Source: Macrocystis pyrifera
Taxonomy: Eukaryota; Sar; Phaeophyceae; Laminariales; Laminariaceae
Direction of reading: 5' to 3'
NCBI GenBank assembly: GCA_031763025.1
Contig: JASSKH010000001.1
Span: forward strand, 8,489,024-8,553,023
Length of the DNA: 64,000 nt
The notes below the pieces were generated by a model. The model searched no databases. It worked only from the letters and a program-made list of their open reading frames with translations, and was not told where the DNA came from. Position numbers and translations under genes: made by a program. The first letter of the stretch is position 1, and every line of letters begins with the position of its first letter. Shown one piece after another: positions 34,712 through 46,502 of this stretch.

Positions 34712-35565
34712 GGCCAGTTCTTATGCAGTCGGAAACATGGATTGACAAAGTCGGTTTCCGATCGGAGACAAAAATTGGCATTATTATGCAGTTGAAAAAG
34801 CGCCTTTTCAATCCAAGATTTTTTTTATTAAGATTTCCAACTGGACCAGACAATCGAAAAACCTGAGACGTTCGATTCAGCTCACCAGTCAGATTCATGC
34901 ATCGGAAATGTTAGAAAGTGCCGCCGCATACTCGTACGAGTATCACACACCCACACACCAACACGACATACCACACGACCCCACGCCACAACATTGGCGA
35001 CACTGGCTTGGCTACTGTCACTTCTTCTGCTGCTCGGTGCGAGTCAGCGTGATACATCTTTATCTACGCCCGTCAGCAGCACGTGATAGCACCCGATGGC
35101 CGCAGTGCGCGGCATCGATGACTTTTTGACAATTGCCGCGCTGGCTGTAGCTTTGGCGACTCTCGAAGAAATTCAGCGCCACGATGACCTAGAGGACGAG
35201 ATGGAAGAGAACGCCCCGCGTATGAAGCTCACACGCTGCTCGAGAAAGAAGCGACATGAGCATGTATGTGGGTTGGGCGCAGCTGCTGGAAGATGAAGAC
35301 CTCTCTGACTCCACGAGCATTACGGCGAAGCAGTTTCGAATCGACTTCCGCCTACCCTACCCTTTTTTCTTGGAGCTATTAATAGTCAATCATCTATTGA
35401 AAGTCACTCCTTCACATCAAACGTCTCCAGAAAAACACAAAAACTGTATATTCGATCCGACCGACGGACAACAAGAAGGTTAGCTATTCACAATCCAGTC
35501 GGAAACATAACCGATCGGAAACCGGATTTTTCAATCCGAGGTTCCGACTGCGTAAGAATTGGACC
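34712..35565 (+). mobile_element. PIF/Harbinger element with transposase relic
   Basis: 854 bp. The ~54 bp imperfect TIRs start GGCCAGTTCTTATGCAGTCG on the left; on the right, read inward, GGTCCAATTCTTACGCAGTC. TTA lies on both sides (34709-34711, 35566-35568). Inside is a plus-strand transposase N-terminal remnant (35096-35483). The short length shows a large internal deletion, so it is non-autonomous. Related TIR sequence without transposase lies at 12529-13135. Confidence 0.8.
35096..35483 (+). pseudogene. Harbinger DDE transposase, N-terminal relic
   Basis: Two overlapping frames joined by a frameshift near 35260. The first begins MAAVRGIDDFLTIAALAVAL with an acidic stretch. The second has YVGWAQLLEDEDLSDSTS and then KQFRIDFRLPYPFFLELL. 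That last piece is the RxFRxPYPxFLxL pattern seen just before the DDE nuclease of Harbinger transposases. The nuclease itself (three acidic residues) is absent; the frame stops at 35483. Host element context (TIRs, TTA) supports the call. Confidence 0.65.
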
Positions 35566-35569
35566 TTAA

Positions 35570-36385
35570 GCGTCCGTTTCGCTTTGTGAAAATCAGATTT
35601 TGGGAGACATTCTCAAGTTAGGTGCTACCTCTGCAGTACCCCAGTAACAAGTGCTGTGTTTCGACTTGTTAATATTGTGCGACCTAGAGAGGAAGAACCT
35701 AAGTCGTGGGAGGACGTAAACGCAAGTTTCCATATATTATCACGGTGCCGCTTTAGTAGTGTTTGGCCGTAGATGCCAAGCTTCCACAGATTTATAATAC
35801 CTAGTGGAAGCTGTTTGGAGAACTTTCAATCTAGACCCTCTATAAGTAGGCCGCTGTCATGATGATGAGTTAGTGTCTGGTATTTATAAACAAGCTGCCT
35901 ACTGCGTATTTTCAGTCGAAGTTCAAGAAGTATCGTAAACGCATTCCAAGTCATTCAGCAATCTGTACGTATACTACGTTGACTCCACACTAACTATTCA
36001 ACACGACAGTCACTGCTGTCTGCTGTCTGCTGTCTGTTGTCTGTTTGTTGATGTTGCGTCGAAGTGCTGCTGTCTATTTCCAGCGAATAAAGTACAATGC
36101 ATCCAACAATATGCTCAGAGGTGATAAAAACACTCTGGTAGTAGCTGGTAGTAACAAGTATCGATAGATACAACAACACGCTGGACGGCGATTAGAAGCA
36201 GCGAGGAGGTAGCCACGCTGTATAAGCCGGCAAGCCCGTCAATCACACACTTCGGTTGTATATCCTTGTATGCTGCACTGCACAAACGTCAAACTCCAAA
36301 TTATCTGTCCGCTTACGCTCCCGAAACTTTTGCATTAGGTGACACTGCTCCGTAGACGATAAAATAGAGGAAGTTGAGGTTGCTA
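35570..36385. other. No gene seen
   Basis: Intergenic. A (CTGCTGT)-like tract at 36013-36050 and one TATTAATA-like word are the only repeats noticed. Confidence 0.35.
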
Positions 36386-36399
36386 AAGCATGACGCCGT

Positions 36400-38119
36400 T
36401 GACCCTACACCCCCCCCCCCCCCCCCGCCGCCACCCCCTGAAAGCACCTCGCGGTCTTCTGCCGCCGCTCGAGCGTGACGTCAACGCAAATCGTGTTACG
36501 GTCTGCAAGCCGTCTCCTGCCCTAAACCACGCCAAATCAGGAAGTATCCAACACGCTTCAAGATTCTTGTTCCCGTAGGATTCATCAACCGACCTAAGGA
36601 CACACCCTCTGTCGCCACCACGCAAGAGCCGACCGCAACAAGGGGACAGCACGGAAGTCGGGGCAACGGCAGGTACACAAACCAAAATCGTTCAGTCTGA
36701 TTAATAGTATATCCCATTCCGGGAACACTAGAACACAGAAGTGTACAGGGTAAGGCATGATGGGATGAAAACGCTAAGAATAGCACCTCTTCCCAGCGTC
36801 CACGAAGAATTAGCTCGGATCCAAATAGATACCCACGGCAGCATCTACCGCTTCAACTCCACAACCAGACATTGTCAACAAACACCAGGCAAGCGCCAAC
36901 CGCAACAATCAGTTAAAACACAGCCCCACTCTCCGGTGTGTAGGCGTCAACCACAAACAGGACGACCTCTCCCAGGTGTCTCCTGCCCCCAAACACGCGA
37001 AATGAACAAACCGCAAGCACGCTTTAAGGCACCAATCCGTGTCGATGAAGTTGAGGCATCAACATTCCTAACAGCCAACCCCCTCCCCCGTGTCGGCACG
37101 ACAAAGGCGCCGCCTGCCAGAAGAGAGAAAACCGCCAGGCAAGTATACGGCTTTGCGGCAAACACATCGTACCCCCCCCCCCCGCCTTCACACCAGCGAC
37201 GACCATGGCCCAAGCATGCGCAATGACAACAACCAAAACGGTTAAATACGCAAATACCTAGTTTTTGTTGTGAAGGCGCGGCAACGCACTGAGCCCCCCC
37301 TCCCCCACCCCCCCCCCTCTGCGGTCACCGCTCCACCACAGACATCGAAACAAGAGTCCAAGGTACGGCATTGTCATATGAAACTACTGTACTACACCAC
37401 CCCACACTCAGCATCCACGACCTACCCGAGTTACGGTTAACGAGAACGACGTCGCTGCCAGAACGCTAAACTGACAACGAAGGCTACAGCATCTATTACA
37501 TGTATCAAAACGATTCTTCTGCTGCCCCCGCCCGCAACCCCCAACGACCTTTGCTTCATCGTTGGTAACGACGCAATCGTCGACCGTAACAGAAATACCA
37601 GAGGGAAGTCCTTAACGCCCTCCCGGCGTCCATATCCTGCTTTGATATAAACACGAACGGTCTAGTTGCTACCCAGAAGAACGTACTGAAGTAATGCTAA
37701 TGGCGATGTCAACCAAGGTACGGCACAATAACGCAACCACGCACCCTCCCTATTTATAGTGTTCACGACTTGCTTTACACATTAACCCTCACAACAACCT
37801 ATTATAACGCCAATCAAAGATCGGTATTAGAGGCATGGAAACAGTATGACCCTCCCACCCCCCTCCCGCCCGCCAAACGACATGTGTTTGTTCATCCACC
37901 ACCCGCCACCACCACGCAAGCCCCGCATCACACAGCGCATACAAACGCTATCCAAGGCGACATCATCGAACCATGAATAAGAAACATGACGCCGTATAAC
38001 GGGAATAAGGCGCACATATCTGTCTGGTTGGTGAAAACCCGACGTGCTCCGTCCCGGCATTGTAGGGATACGAAGGTCTATGACCATACGACTACGGGCA
38101 TGCATAGTATCGAGTACCC

Positions 38120-38154
<35 letters not shown>

Positions 38155-38600
38155 CCCCCCCCCCCCGAACCGTCCACCGTTTATTAAACGACAATGACCC
38201 AAGCGCCGTCCAAATCAGGACGAATACATTGCAGTACAGTCTACGTCGTGGTAGGATGAATTCCCTCACAAAACCTTCGCCAAGCGTACATTAATTGCTT
38301 TCACCTTTCTTTCGAAAACTCGTCCCTTGATAAAATCCGGACAAAACATCCAATCATGCCACGGCATATTCACAACAATACCACCCCCCCTCAACAGGAC
38401 CAACGTCTTTTCTTAACGACAACGACCCAAGGGGCGACCGCATCGGGGGAATAAACAACCCGCGCAGTCTACGTCCAGAACTCGATGTTACGTAAGCACT
38501 ACGAGACTTGCCTAACAACAATGCAAAAATAGCGAAACAACCCCGTCCCCCTCCCCCCCCCCCCTTCCCACCCCAGTAATAAAACGTGAAAAGACAACAA
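36400..38600. repeat. C-rich, G-poor low-complexity region with poly(C) runs
   Basis: The plus strand is strongly biased to C and A, with C runs at 36409-36426, 37171-37180, 37294-37318, 38119-38166 and 38549-38562. Internal duplication: 36505-36580 resembles 36975-37055 (TCTCCTGCCC-AAACACGC-AAAT). Long Pro/Thr/Gln-rich frames are composition artefacts. A ~105 bp piece at 38015-38120 is shared, inverted, with 46000-46110. Confidence 0.6.
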
Positions 38601-38962
38601 GATTGAGTTTTGAACTACCACGCAAGAACGTCCGCGTGAACAGAATACACATGCAGGCAAGACAACGGCATGGGAGAATAAGCCCAACCACACGCGAATT
38701 AGTGTAGGCGAACACCACTGCGCAAACACCGCCGGCAACAGTTGAGCAAAAACGTCAGGCCACGCGACTGCACGGAAGCATCAACATAAGTAATCCGACC
38801 GCCAGCCGTGACCTACTCGCAAGCGCATTCTACACATTTACGACTAAAACGCCTAAAGACACCAGGTCTAGAAGAAACCGCCAGAGGTTGTGGGTAGTTT
38901 CAACACCTTTGCCACCGCGATAGAAGCAAACACCGCACTCTGAGGATGAAAATATCGCTGGG

Positions 38963-40321
38963 CTACTGCTTCTTCGTGGGGGCGTTGCGCTTCTTAAGTG
39001 CATCCACAAGTGAATCATCCTCGTCGTAGTTGTGTTCTGTCCTGGTAGACGTTGACGTTTCTTAGTCGAGAGCACCACCTGCGCGGAGACAACAGTTCAG
39101 GAAATATTGGCCAAGCAATGTATCATGGTTGGTCGGCAAGCGTCCATTATCTCATCCGTTGGTCGTATTGCTGTTGAAACATGAAAACGACATGAGCGAT
39201 CTGGCCCGTCCGCTATTCCCGCCTTTGGCTACCTCCGTTCCTATGCCCCTTTCTCCTTCATTACGCGGTTCTACGTCCTGAATTCGAGGATATCCTAAAC
39301 GGTTCTACTACCAGACTAACCTATTATATACGTAGAACGTCTCCGGTACGCTTTCCAAGAAACGCCTTACCATGAATGCATACCTGTTGGTGGTACTCAA
39401 GGGACAGTTGTCTACTATGACCTCAATGTCATGTGCGCGATCGCCGTTGAGAGTCGCGATGATACCTGGTCTTCTGCCGGTCCTGGTGACCTTCAGTGTT
39501 GTTAGGGCTTTCTCCCACGAACACATGCTTTGCAGAGTCTTCGCTTTCAACAGCGCTCCCAGGCAGGCCCTGAATATCTCCAGGGGTTCATCGGGGACTG
39601 CGTGGATGCCCGGATGTGGCAGATCTACCAAGCCGGGCGCTCCGTTCTCGATTTGGTCGGGGAGACCTGCGAGAGAAAAGCAATCCAAATATGAAACGTC
39701 GGTAGCGGGGAAGGTCGTGAGGTAGAAAAACCAGGAAGCCCGACAGAACAAACAACATTCGCCGTAGAGAATGCACGTGGTGCTACAGTTGTGACGGGAA
39801 GTTTGACGACGAAGGACACACAGGCAGGCTGCAGGGCTGCAATACGGTTAAAGAAACCGCGGCGTGGGAAGACCAAGCTAGTAGGGGTACTTTGCGAAGG
39901 ACGCCCTCGAATGTTGAAGAGAGCGATATCACTGGCCCATTGGGGTGCACGAAGCTATGCAATATGTATAGTCCGTGCAGAAGAAAACACTTCACACTTG
40001 GGCACTCAAGAGTTCCTGCTGTTGTACGGGTAGTCAAATAACGGAGGAGGTGTTTGGACGTAGAGTGGGTCAAGAAGGGTACCGCTGTACGCCGAAGCGC
40101 AGGACGGCTAGGAGTGACCCCTCACCGACTGGCGTAGCGGCGGGCATTTGGACGGTGGCCAGTGGGGTAAGGGATGTGATCTTCGGTGGGCATGACAACG
40201 GTGGGCGGTAGTGTGGGGTGTGATCGGCGTACGAGCACACGTAGTGTGATAGTAGCACGTAATAATGTTCGTACATCCAATGCGTCTGATATATTTGGTT
40301 ATTTGCTTTGGCCCTTTTCAT
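38963..40321 (-). CDS. Three-exon gene of unknown function (3' part of model)
   Basis: Exons on the minus strand: 40321-40126, 39666-39384, 39041-38963 (stop TAG at 38963-38965). Introns have GT...AG ends; the acceptor before 39666 has a strong pyrimidine tract (GCTTTTCTCTCGCAG), and the donor at 39383 is AACAG/GTATGC. Phases agree at both junctions (1, then 2), giving about 185 residues. The first exon has many Tyr/His (HWMYEHYYVLLSHYVC) and then a Pro-rich linker; the middle exon has an EPLEIFRACLGALLKAK helix and a GDRAHDIEVIVDNCPL strand; the tail is charged (YDEDDSLVDALKKRNAPTKKQ split by my count) and looks like a genuine C-terminus. I do not recognise the family. The 5' end is uncertain: the ATG at 40321 is possible, but an upstream exon is too. 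Confidence 0.5.
39384..39666 (-). CDS. Middle exon of the unknown gene
   Basis: 283 nt, phase 1 in and phase 2 out. It starts after the pyrimidine-rich acceptor and encodes LPDQIENGAPGLVDLPHPGI through the VTRTGRRPGIIATLNG segment to CPLSTTN. The frame would also stay open past the donor for some 25 codons, so an unspliced form is conceivable, but the spliced tail looks more protein-like. Confidence 0.55.
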
Positions 40322-40402
40322 AATCCACCACTCAACGAGGACAATTTGAAGGCATTAATGAATATCCTGCTGCGAGAGTAATTATCAACAGGTGCATTAG
40401 CT

Positions 40403-40818
40403 TTACCCATGACGATACACTTTAATCAACTCTCTGTTAGCCTCACCTTCCACGTCTATCGAGGCCTCCCCGCTCACAGTCTCGGACACGGACGCTCTGG
40501 GCAAAGCATTGACGCCGTAATCTTGCCCACGTTGCGTGGAAACAGATGCCCACACACATCCGCCCATGACACCGGAGTTGCTTGGCGAGGCATTGACACT
40601 GGGCCACATGAAACCGTTGCCAACACGACCGGCTTCGGATATACCGCGCCCACTGTGGTAGAGGTCATAGGGATAGAATCCTTTGTTGCAAAAACCTTCC
40701 TCCAGTTGTCGCATACGACCCGTCCCGTATGCTTGGTCCTTGAAGGTTCGGTGTGGCGGTCCAGCGCAGAACCCGTCCCTCCAGCGAACGCGCCAGTAGC
40801 GGCGGGCGGCAATCGTTT
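40403..40818 (-). CDS. Candidate upstream exon (unrecognised)
   Basis: The minus-strand frame is open from about 40818 to 40403. It encodes RTFKDQAYGTGRMRQLEEGF, then a Ser/Gly/Asn-rich stretch and an acidic end, with a possible donor CATGG/GTAAAG near 40404. Two other frames over the same bases (40474-40854 minus and 40409-40822 plus) are also open, so coding is unproven. It lies just upstream of the three-exon model and could be its 5' exon, but the phase at a junction does not fit cleanly. Confidence 0.25.
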
Positions 40819-41350
40819 ATGATGTTCTGATCGAGAGGAAGGGTTGCCCCGCATGAGCGGAGGAAGGGGGGAAGGCGGCTTGCTTACCGAGCCGCTCGAG
40901 CTAGTGTCGGCGAACGACCGGGTACCACTTGTCGACCCGGGCCCCGTGTAAGACGAGTATCCATGTTATCGTTGGTAGGTGTCCGTGTTGCCACTGGCGG
41001 GTACGGCAGACGGAAGACTGAGGACGAGCTATATCTCGCGCTGCTTGAGACTTCTTATCGTTGGGCCCGAATGACGGACGGCCAGGGGCGGCGATAGGCT
41101 GCGCTTCAACCAGGACATACCAGTAGTGTAACACGCCTACTTACCCGCCCTTTTTCATTTTCTGACTGGCGTAACTATCGAACCACTGACGAATGTATGT
41201 GCGGGGTATTTGTTTGAGACAATCCTTCGTTAGGGAGAACCTGAAGGAGTGTACACAGGATTCTTCAGTTATACCAACCATAGATCAGTCCGGGACAAAT
41301 GCCGATCGCAGTATCTACTCAAGCGTCACATTTTGTATTTATTGACCGCA

Positions 41351-41656
41351 ATGAACAGCGGAATGGTGACGAAGACACAGCTCATTAATTTTCTCGAGGG
41401 CGCAGGGCTGGTTCTTGTGGCGAGAGTCTATGGCAGGACCGGCCGAAAACCTTCAGAAAGGTCCAGAATAGTCAGGCTCTTCCGCAAGATGAACGCCTCT
41501 TCCTTCAGGTTTCTATGGACGAACCGATTCCAGCGACTCGAAGGGACCTCTTCTGAATATTTTGCGCAAATATTTCCTAGATATGACTGCGTAGGACCAG
41601 TACAAAGTATGATTCAACTAGACAAAACGATTTTCTATTGGAACTGTAGTTATTGA
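41351..41656 (+). CDS. Small unrecognised open reading frame
   Basis: 101 codons from an ATG at 41351. It has a helix-like N-terminus (MVTKTQLINFLEGAGLVLVA), then a basic stretch (GRTGRKPSERSRIVRLFRK) and an aromatic C-terminal part. The frame is open about 34 codons further upstream without an ATG. No match to a family I know. It may be an exon or a chance frame. Confidence 0.3.
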   Translation: MNSGMVTKTQLINFLEGAGLVLVARVYGRTGRKPSERSRIVRLFRKMNASSFRFLWTNRFQRLEGTSSEYFAQIFPRYDCVGPVQSMIQLDKTIFYWNCSY

Positions 41657-43206
41657 ATACATGTAACCTCTGTTTGAGTTCAATTTCCCCGCTCAAAGTG
41701 GGATGGTCGACGTCGTTCGTTCGACATTGGTGCTGACTGTTTGTACACGTGTTCTATGGGCCCTAGCCAGCCTTACAAAGGCTCGTTCAAACCCGGTACA
41801 GACAAAATACCAAACAAAACGTAGATTCTAACAGACTTCGCGTTTCTCGATTGAATGGAAGATGGAGCATAAACGGATGTTAGTCGTGGAAAACTAAAGC
41901 CTTGCTTAAAAGCGAAAACAATATCGAAGTCGAGGTGAAGCACCACCAACGATGCTCCATCTAGCTGCGACAGAGGTGGCGCCTATTAATAGCCCTGAAA
42001 AAAGAGGCTACTGTGCCCACACGTCTAGCCGACTATACGCTCCCGCAAAAAATGGCACCGGTATTCTGAAGCGCGAGATCTGCACAGGATAAAGTGCGGG
42101 TGCCGTTCAAAAACCATCTTCGCTTGCTTCAACAGGTATTTTGTTTTATGCACACTCGATTCGAATAGGACGGCCCCATGGTCCGCGGTTTAACTGCTGT
42201 GGCGATGAAACCTCCACTGAGTGGCACCGCCGTTATATTGTTTGCGTGTCGTCTGCTCTCTGTCAAATACCGGTACCTGTCTAGTATACAGTATGTTCGT
42301 TGCTGCGTGGTTGCATGGCCTGGATTCTCGCCCGGGCTGTTCGTTTGAATCCTTTTATTTTTGCGTTGTTTATTTGAAGCCGATTATCAGTTACACGAAA
42401 GGGAAAAATAAAACCGCCCATGCTGGTCTCCTGCGCCTCATTTCGGTTATTTGGTCAATCCGTCGGAGTAGTGATTCTTGTCTTCCTGTCTTATCTTATT
42501 TTCTGTTTGTTGCTTTGAAACTCTCCCTTATTGGACGCGCCCTAACGAGTGTGTTGCTTGTTGTTTTGTTTCTTTTTCTCGCCAGAAAAATCTGATAACT
42601 TCGACCCACATATTGCACATAAAAATGTTGATACTCAACGTTTTGGTGACAAAAAAAGAAAACAAGTAAAACGTTAAACAAGGGTTAGCAAGGGGTTGTC
42701 CTCGGGACATTGTATGCGTACGGAATGCTAGGCGGCATGCTTGAACCAGCTTGTATGTGGACCTCGGAGAGAACACGGAGTTGAAGGGCGTACCGGTAGC
42801 TGTCTTGTTTCTAATATTCATTCACATGATGTTCAGGAAAACGCATGTGCTGCGAGAGGAAGAGACTATTAGTACTAAGCACGTGAAACACCGGTACTGG
42901 TGACGAACAGAAGTAAAAGCCGTTGCACGCGAAAGCACCAAAACAAAAACTACGGGTGTGAGACTATTCGTGCTTATACCGTACTCCTGTATGCCAGTTA
43001 CTTTCCATACGTAGACACTCATTCGCAAATTAAACACAAGCGCCAATAGAGACTAGGCGTCATTTACAAACCACTCCTGGCCGGATAAGGGCTGTCCTGA
43101 CACGATACGTGTGCACGACCCTATTGCCTAGAGTTTTGAAAGAAACAGCATGGTATAAATGTTCCTCGAACAACAGCGAAACGTCTTTTCACAGTAAAAT
43201 GACTTA

Positions 43207-43320
43207 TTGACGGGGAACCATACAGTAGTAAATAGGACCAAATGATGTTAGTAAAAATAGGTAAATATATAGCTTTTTCTTGCGTGGGCCGTAGGTCCTA
43301 TTTACTATGGTCCCCCGTAA
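43207..43320. mobile_element. TA-flanked MITE, copy 3
   Basis: About 114 bp; left end TTGACGGGGAACC, right end GGTCCCCCGTAA. TA on the left only (43205-43206); the right TA has mutated to CA. Confidence 0.8.
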
Positions 43321-43624
43321 CAGTACGATTTCTGGTCGTTCATCTTTTCTCACGGGAATACTGTACACGCCGACGGGTGTAATGAAAGCCGACGTGGCAG
43401 CAGGAGTGACCGTAAATACCGTTCGAGTTTGTGAGAGCTTCGAGGGGAAAATGTTGCTCACTCCTGTCTATAGATTCCATTGAAACCATCTACCACTTCT
43501 ACCAGCTTCCACGTGTATAGAAATACCATTTATGGAGGTCAAACGTGCTTGCGAGAACCTCCATGTGAAACAATGTTCAACAACTCTTAGCCATCAGTCT
43601 CGATGATCTTTATTGTCACGAACT

Positions 43625-43800
43625 TCAGCTTGAAAACACAAGCAATGCGTGAAGCTCGGTTCTTGCCTCCTCCCCGCTGGGCTCGACCCGCTCCTTTTGT
43701 TGCAATGGGTTCACGCGCTCCGCGGTCGTTTCCCCGCGGGCAAGGCGCGCCTTCTCAAGGCGTCCCAGGGAGGGAAGGCACGCACATTTCGCGGGAGGAT
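43625..43800 (-). CDS. Candidate 3' exon (unrecognised)
   Basis: The minus-strand frame ends at 43625 with a charged, helical-looking sequence (LGRLEKARLARGETTAERVN and KERVEPSGEEARTELHALLV), GC-rich relative to its flanks. No clear acceptor was fixed. It may belong with the candidate exon at 44225-44519 on the same strand, but junction phases were not resolved. Confidence 0.25.
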
Positions 43801-44224
43801 TGTGCGTGCGAGACCACATGAAAATGTGGAAGGGCGCGAAAGCGAGAAAACTGATATACCGCCAGGTTACACTTTCTGCAGAATAGAGCACCCTACAGTA
43901 GTGTGTATCTGATACGTACGTTGTAGTCCAAGTAAGACTGAAACACAAGGAAGATGGTGCACGCTGTTATTACTACGATCACCGGCGCCGCACAACGACT
44001 CGAGGAGATATTCTCTCGAACACGACCCTACTCGCACACCCGTGCAACTGCTTTTCAGGGGTGGGTGGGTTGTCAAGCAGAAGCCCATGAAGTATAAAAA
44101 ACCGAGCGAGGCAAAAAAAATAATCTAGGAAGTTACCAACGGACGGCGCTCGCACGACGGTCGCTCCCGGCGTTGGGGCCAATACAACAGGTCATGGTCG
44201 ACCTCCGTGTGATATTTTACACAC

Positions 44225-44519
44225 CTGTAATTGAACGTCCTGCGCGTCAGCCTGATCCCTGACCTTCTCTGGAGTTCTCTGCGTTGGTCCGAAGCCTCCC
44301 AGACCTCCTCTACCTCTGCTTGCCGACGGACCAAAATTTGGATGTACAGTCGTTGAAGGGAAGATTTTGTAAGACCACCCTCTTGCAAACGAGCGTCGAT
44401 CGCCACTGTTGTCTTGGATCTGCCACCCCGGGCGCCTGGACGAGCACGACCACCGCCTCGTGCCTCCGTCCCTGCACGGCCGCCGCCGCGTCCCTGGCCG
44501 CCGTTCCGTCGACGGAATC
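44225..44519 (-). CDS. Candidate exon with RGG-like tract and helical domain
   Basis: The minus-strand frame opens after a TGA at about 44520. It first reads as a Gly/Arg-rich tract (GGQGRGGGRAGTEARGGGRA), then SKTTVAIDARLQEGGLTKSS and a long amphipathic helix (YIQILVRRQAEVEEVWEASD). A good donor, ATTACAG/GTGTGT, ends it in phase 2 at 44225; unspliced, it would run to a stop at 44125. RGG tracts are common in RNA-binding proteins, but no RNA-binding domain is seen. The 168-codon minus frame and the plus frame over the same bases look less protein-like. Confidence 0.35.
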
Positions 44520-45189
44520 AGAGAGAAAGAACATACCCAGTGCGTGCCTCACGCATCCCCTGAAACAGGCGAAGACCACCACTGTGGACCCGGTCACGCA
44601 CCCGCTCTCCGCCAGGACGACCGATGGTAACATTGCGCTATGGAGTTTCTCATAGGCAGGGTATAGCAGATGTAGCTCAGAGAGCTCAACCTCATCCGAG
44701 ACACTGGGGCCAGGGCCTCGGCAGCGCCTGCCTCGCCACATAGTATTGTGTGCGTGGGCCCGCTGGTTTCTAAACACGCTGACTCGATAACGGTAAACCG
44801 CTGGTGTGAAAAACACATGTGATGGAGCTGATGTGACATGTCAATCCGCCTACCGTGGACGACGCGGGCTCCCCGAGAACGGCGGATAGCAAAGATACAT
44901 ATCGAGTGGATTATCCTTTACCCCCGAACTATCGTCGGTAAATCTAGACTCCACGCGCGGGCCTCTTCCACAATACCCGTACTGCGACACAAATCAGGTT
45001 CCTTTTCCTTTCACATTCTGAGGCTGACTGCGCAGAGTTTTGCCGACCTGAGGTGCGGGGTGACCGACATTGTGAGGGGTTGACGGTGACGGAGGCGAAT
45101 CTTTTTTTCTCCACAGTTCCATGGCGGAGGGTAAGAAGGCGTGGATTCACGGTACAAGTAGTCGATGCGATATTGTCGCTAACATTGTG

Positions 45190-45448
45190 CAGTTCGTGCT
45201 TTTGTGTGTTGAATAAGCCCGGACTCGTGCTGAACAGAGACCTTTATGAGATGTATTACCGTAGTATCCTCGATGAACATGGGACGACATTTGCGTTAGT
45301 CTTCGCACCGACGCAAATGACCTGTAAAAAATATTTCAAGGTGTTCGAGATGGCCACAGAAGTTATGCTTCGTAGACTGGCGATTATCGCTGAGTCTCCC
45401 GCAGAAGACAAACATTCAACAACCACGTGTCAACCACATCCTCCATGA
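45190..45448 (+). CDS. Candidate exon (unrecognised)
   Basis: The plus-strand frame ends at TGA 45446-45448. It encodes CFCVLNKPGLVLNRDLYEMY, then RSILDEHGTTFALVFAPTQM and an Ala/Leu helix (MATEVMLRRLAIIAE). Upstream are good splice signals: CTTTTTTTCTCCACAG near 45118 and CTAACATTGTGCAG near 45190, the second leading straight into this frame in phase 2. I do not recognise the family. Confidence 0.3.
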
Positions 45449-45999
45449 ACCCTTCACATATCACTTTCTGTTGTATAATTACTGCTCTCGTACCCCACGA
45501 GGACTCATTTGACATGGGCGTATCGAGTAACGGCGCAATAATCACCCCCACGATGCTTCTTGCTCCGTGCTGGCAGGGTTCCGGTACGTGGTGAAGCAGA
45601 TGCCACGGGTGCTGGCCAAGAGTGTCCTCATCCAGTGCCATTTGGTCCGAACCGAGAGCCTATTGAATGAAAAAATGCTCCGAGAACATCCTACCTTCGA
45701 CAGTTGAGCCTTCGGGGCCCATCTAATATTTTTCTCGTTACGGTTACGACGTGCGTGCGTCTTTTTTCGACCACGTGACCTTGGTCATGAGGCCGATGTC
45801 ATGAGGCCGACGTCCGTCTGTCAGGGAAGGATGAAGGAGGAGGACGGACGGTCGGAATGTGGGTGGGCGCGTGCGGGTATGACCGTGGAATCTTCTGCCG
45901 TGCCTGCATTTTCTCCCAATCCGGATGTGTGTTCAACGTGGGGGCCCTCTTGAACAACGTACACGTCTGTGTGTCGCGGACGGGGTTGGGGGGGCGGGT

Positions 46000-46110
46000 T
46001 GGTGCTCATACCATGCATGACCGTAGTCGTTTGGCCATAGACCCGTGCATCCCTACAATGCCGGGACGGGGCGCGTCGGGTTTTCACCGAACAGAGAGAT
46101 ATAAATTCCA
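46000..46110 (-). repeat. ~105 bp repeat, inverted partner of 38015-38120
   Basis: Shares the blocks TGTAGGGAT, the CCCGTCCCGGCATTG-like segment, and GACTACGG-CATGCAT with 38015-38120 in opposite orientation. The two copies lie about 8 kb apart and flank the probable coding region. Confidence 0.6.
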
Positions 46111-46502
46111 CCAAGTGCGAGATGCCATGAAGTGTTGGGCGAGTCACCTCAAGGGCGAGCGGCATCTACTAAGAACCGCCTGTGAAACAGACTTGTATAT
46201 GGATGACAGATGCCAATGAAGTAATTTGGTTTCTGTGCTTGCCACTTCCGGAGACAGCAATGGGCTTACTATTGTTTTCAACCAAGCAGACAGACATTTG
46301 TTTGAACCAATCGGGGGGAATTTAGCTGGGGGGGAGGGGCTGGGAGTGGATGGAAATGTCGTTGGGGGCATAATAATATAAGCGTTTATTACCCTACCGT
46401 GTATGGGGTGTTGATTCGGGCAGTGGAAATAACTGACAGTATCTCTGTCCCTGATTTGTTACACGAGGATCGGGTACGGTTGGTTTTGCAGTGCTCTGTG
46501 AG

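Noticed and set aside
36741..37226. 161-codon plus-strand frame
   Set aside because: Pro/Gln/Thr-rich from the C-rich, G-poor composition; no motif and no splice support.
44310..44816. 168-codon minus-strand frame
   Set aside because: Overlaps the candidate exon 44225-44519 in another frame; the alternative frame looks more protein-like and ends at a good splice donor.
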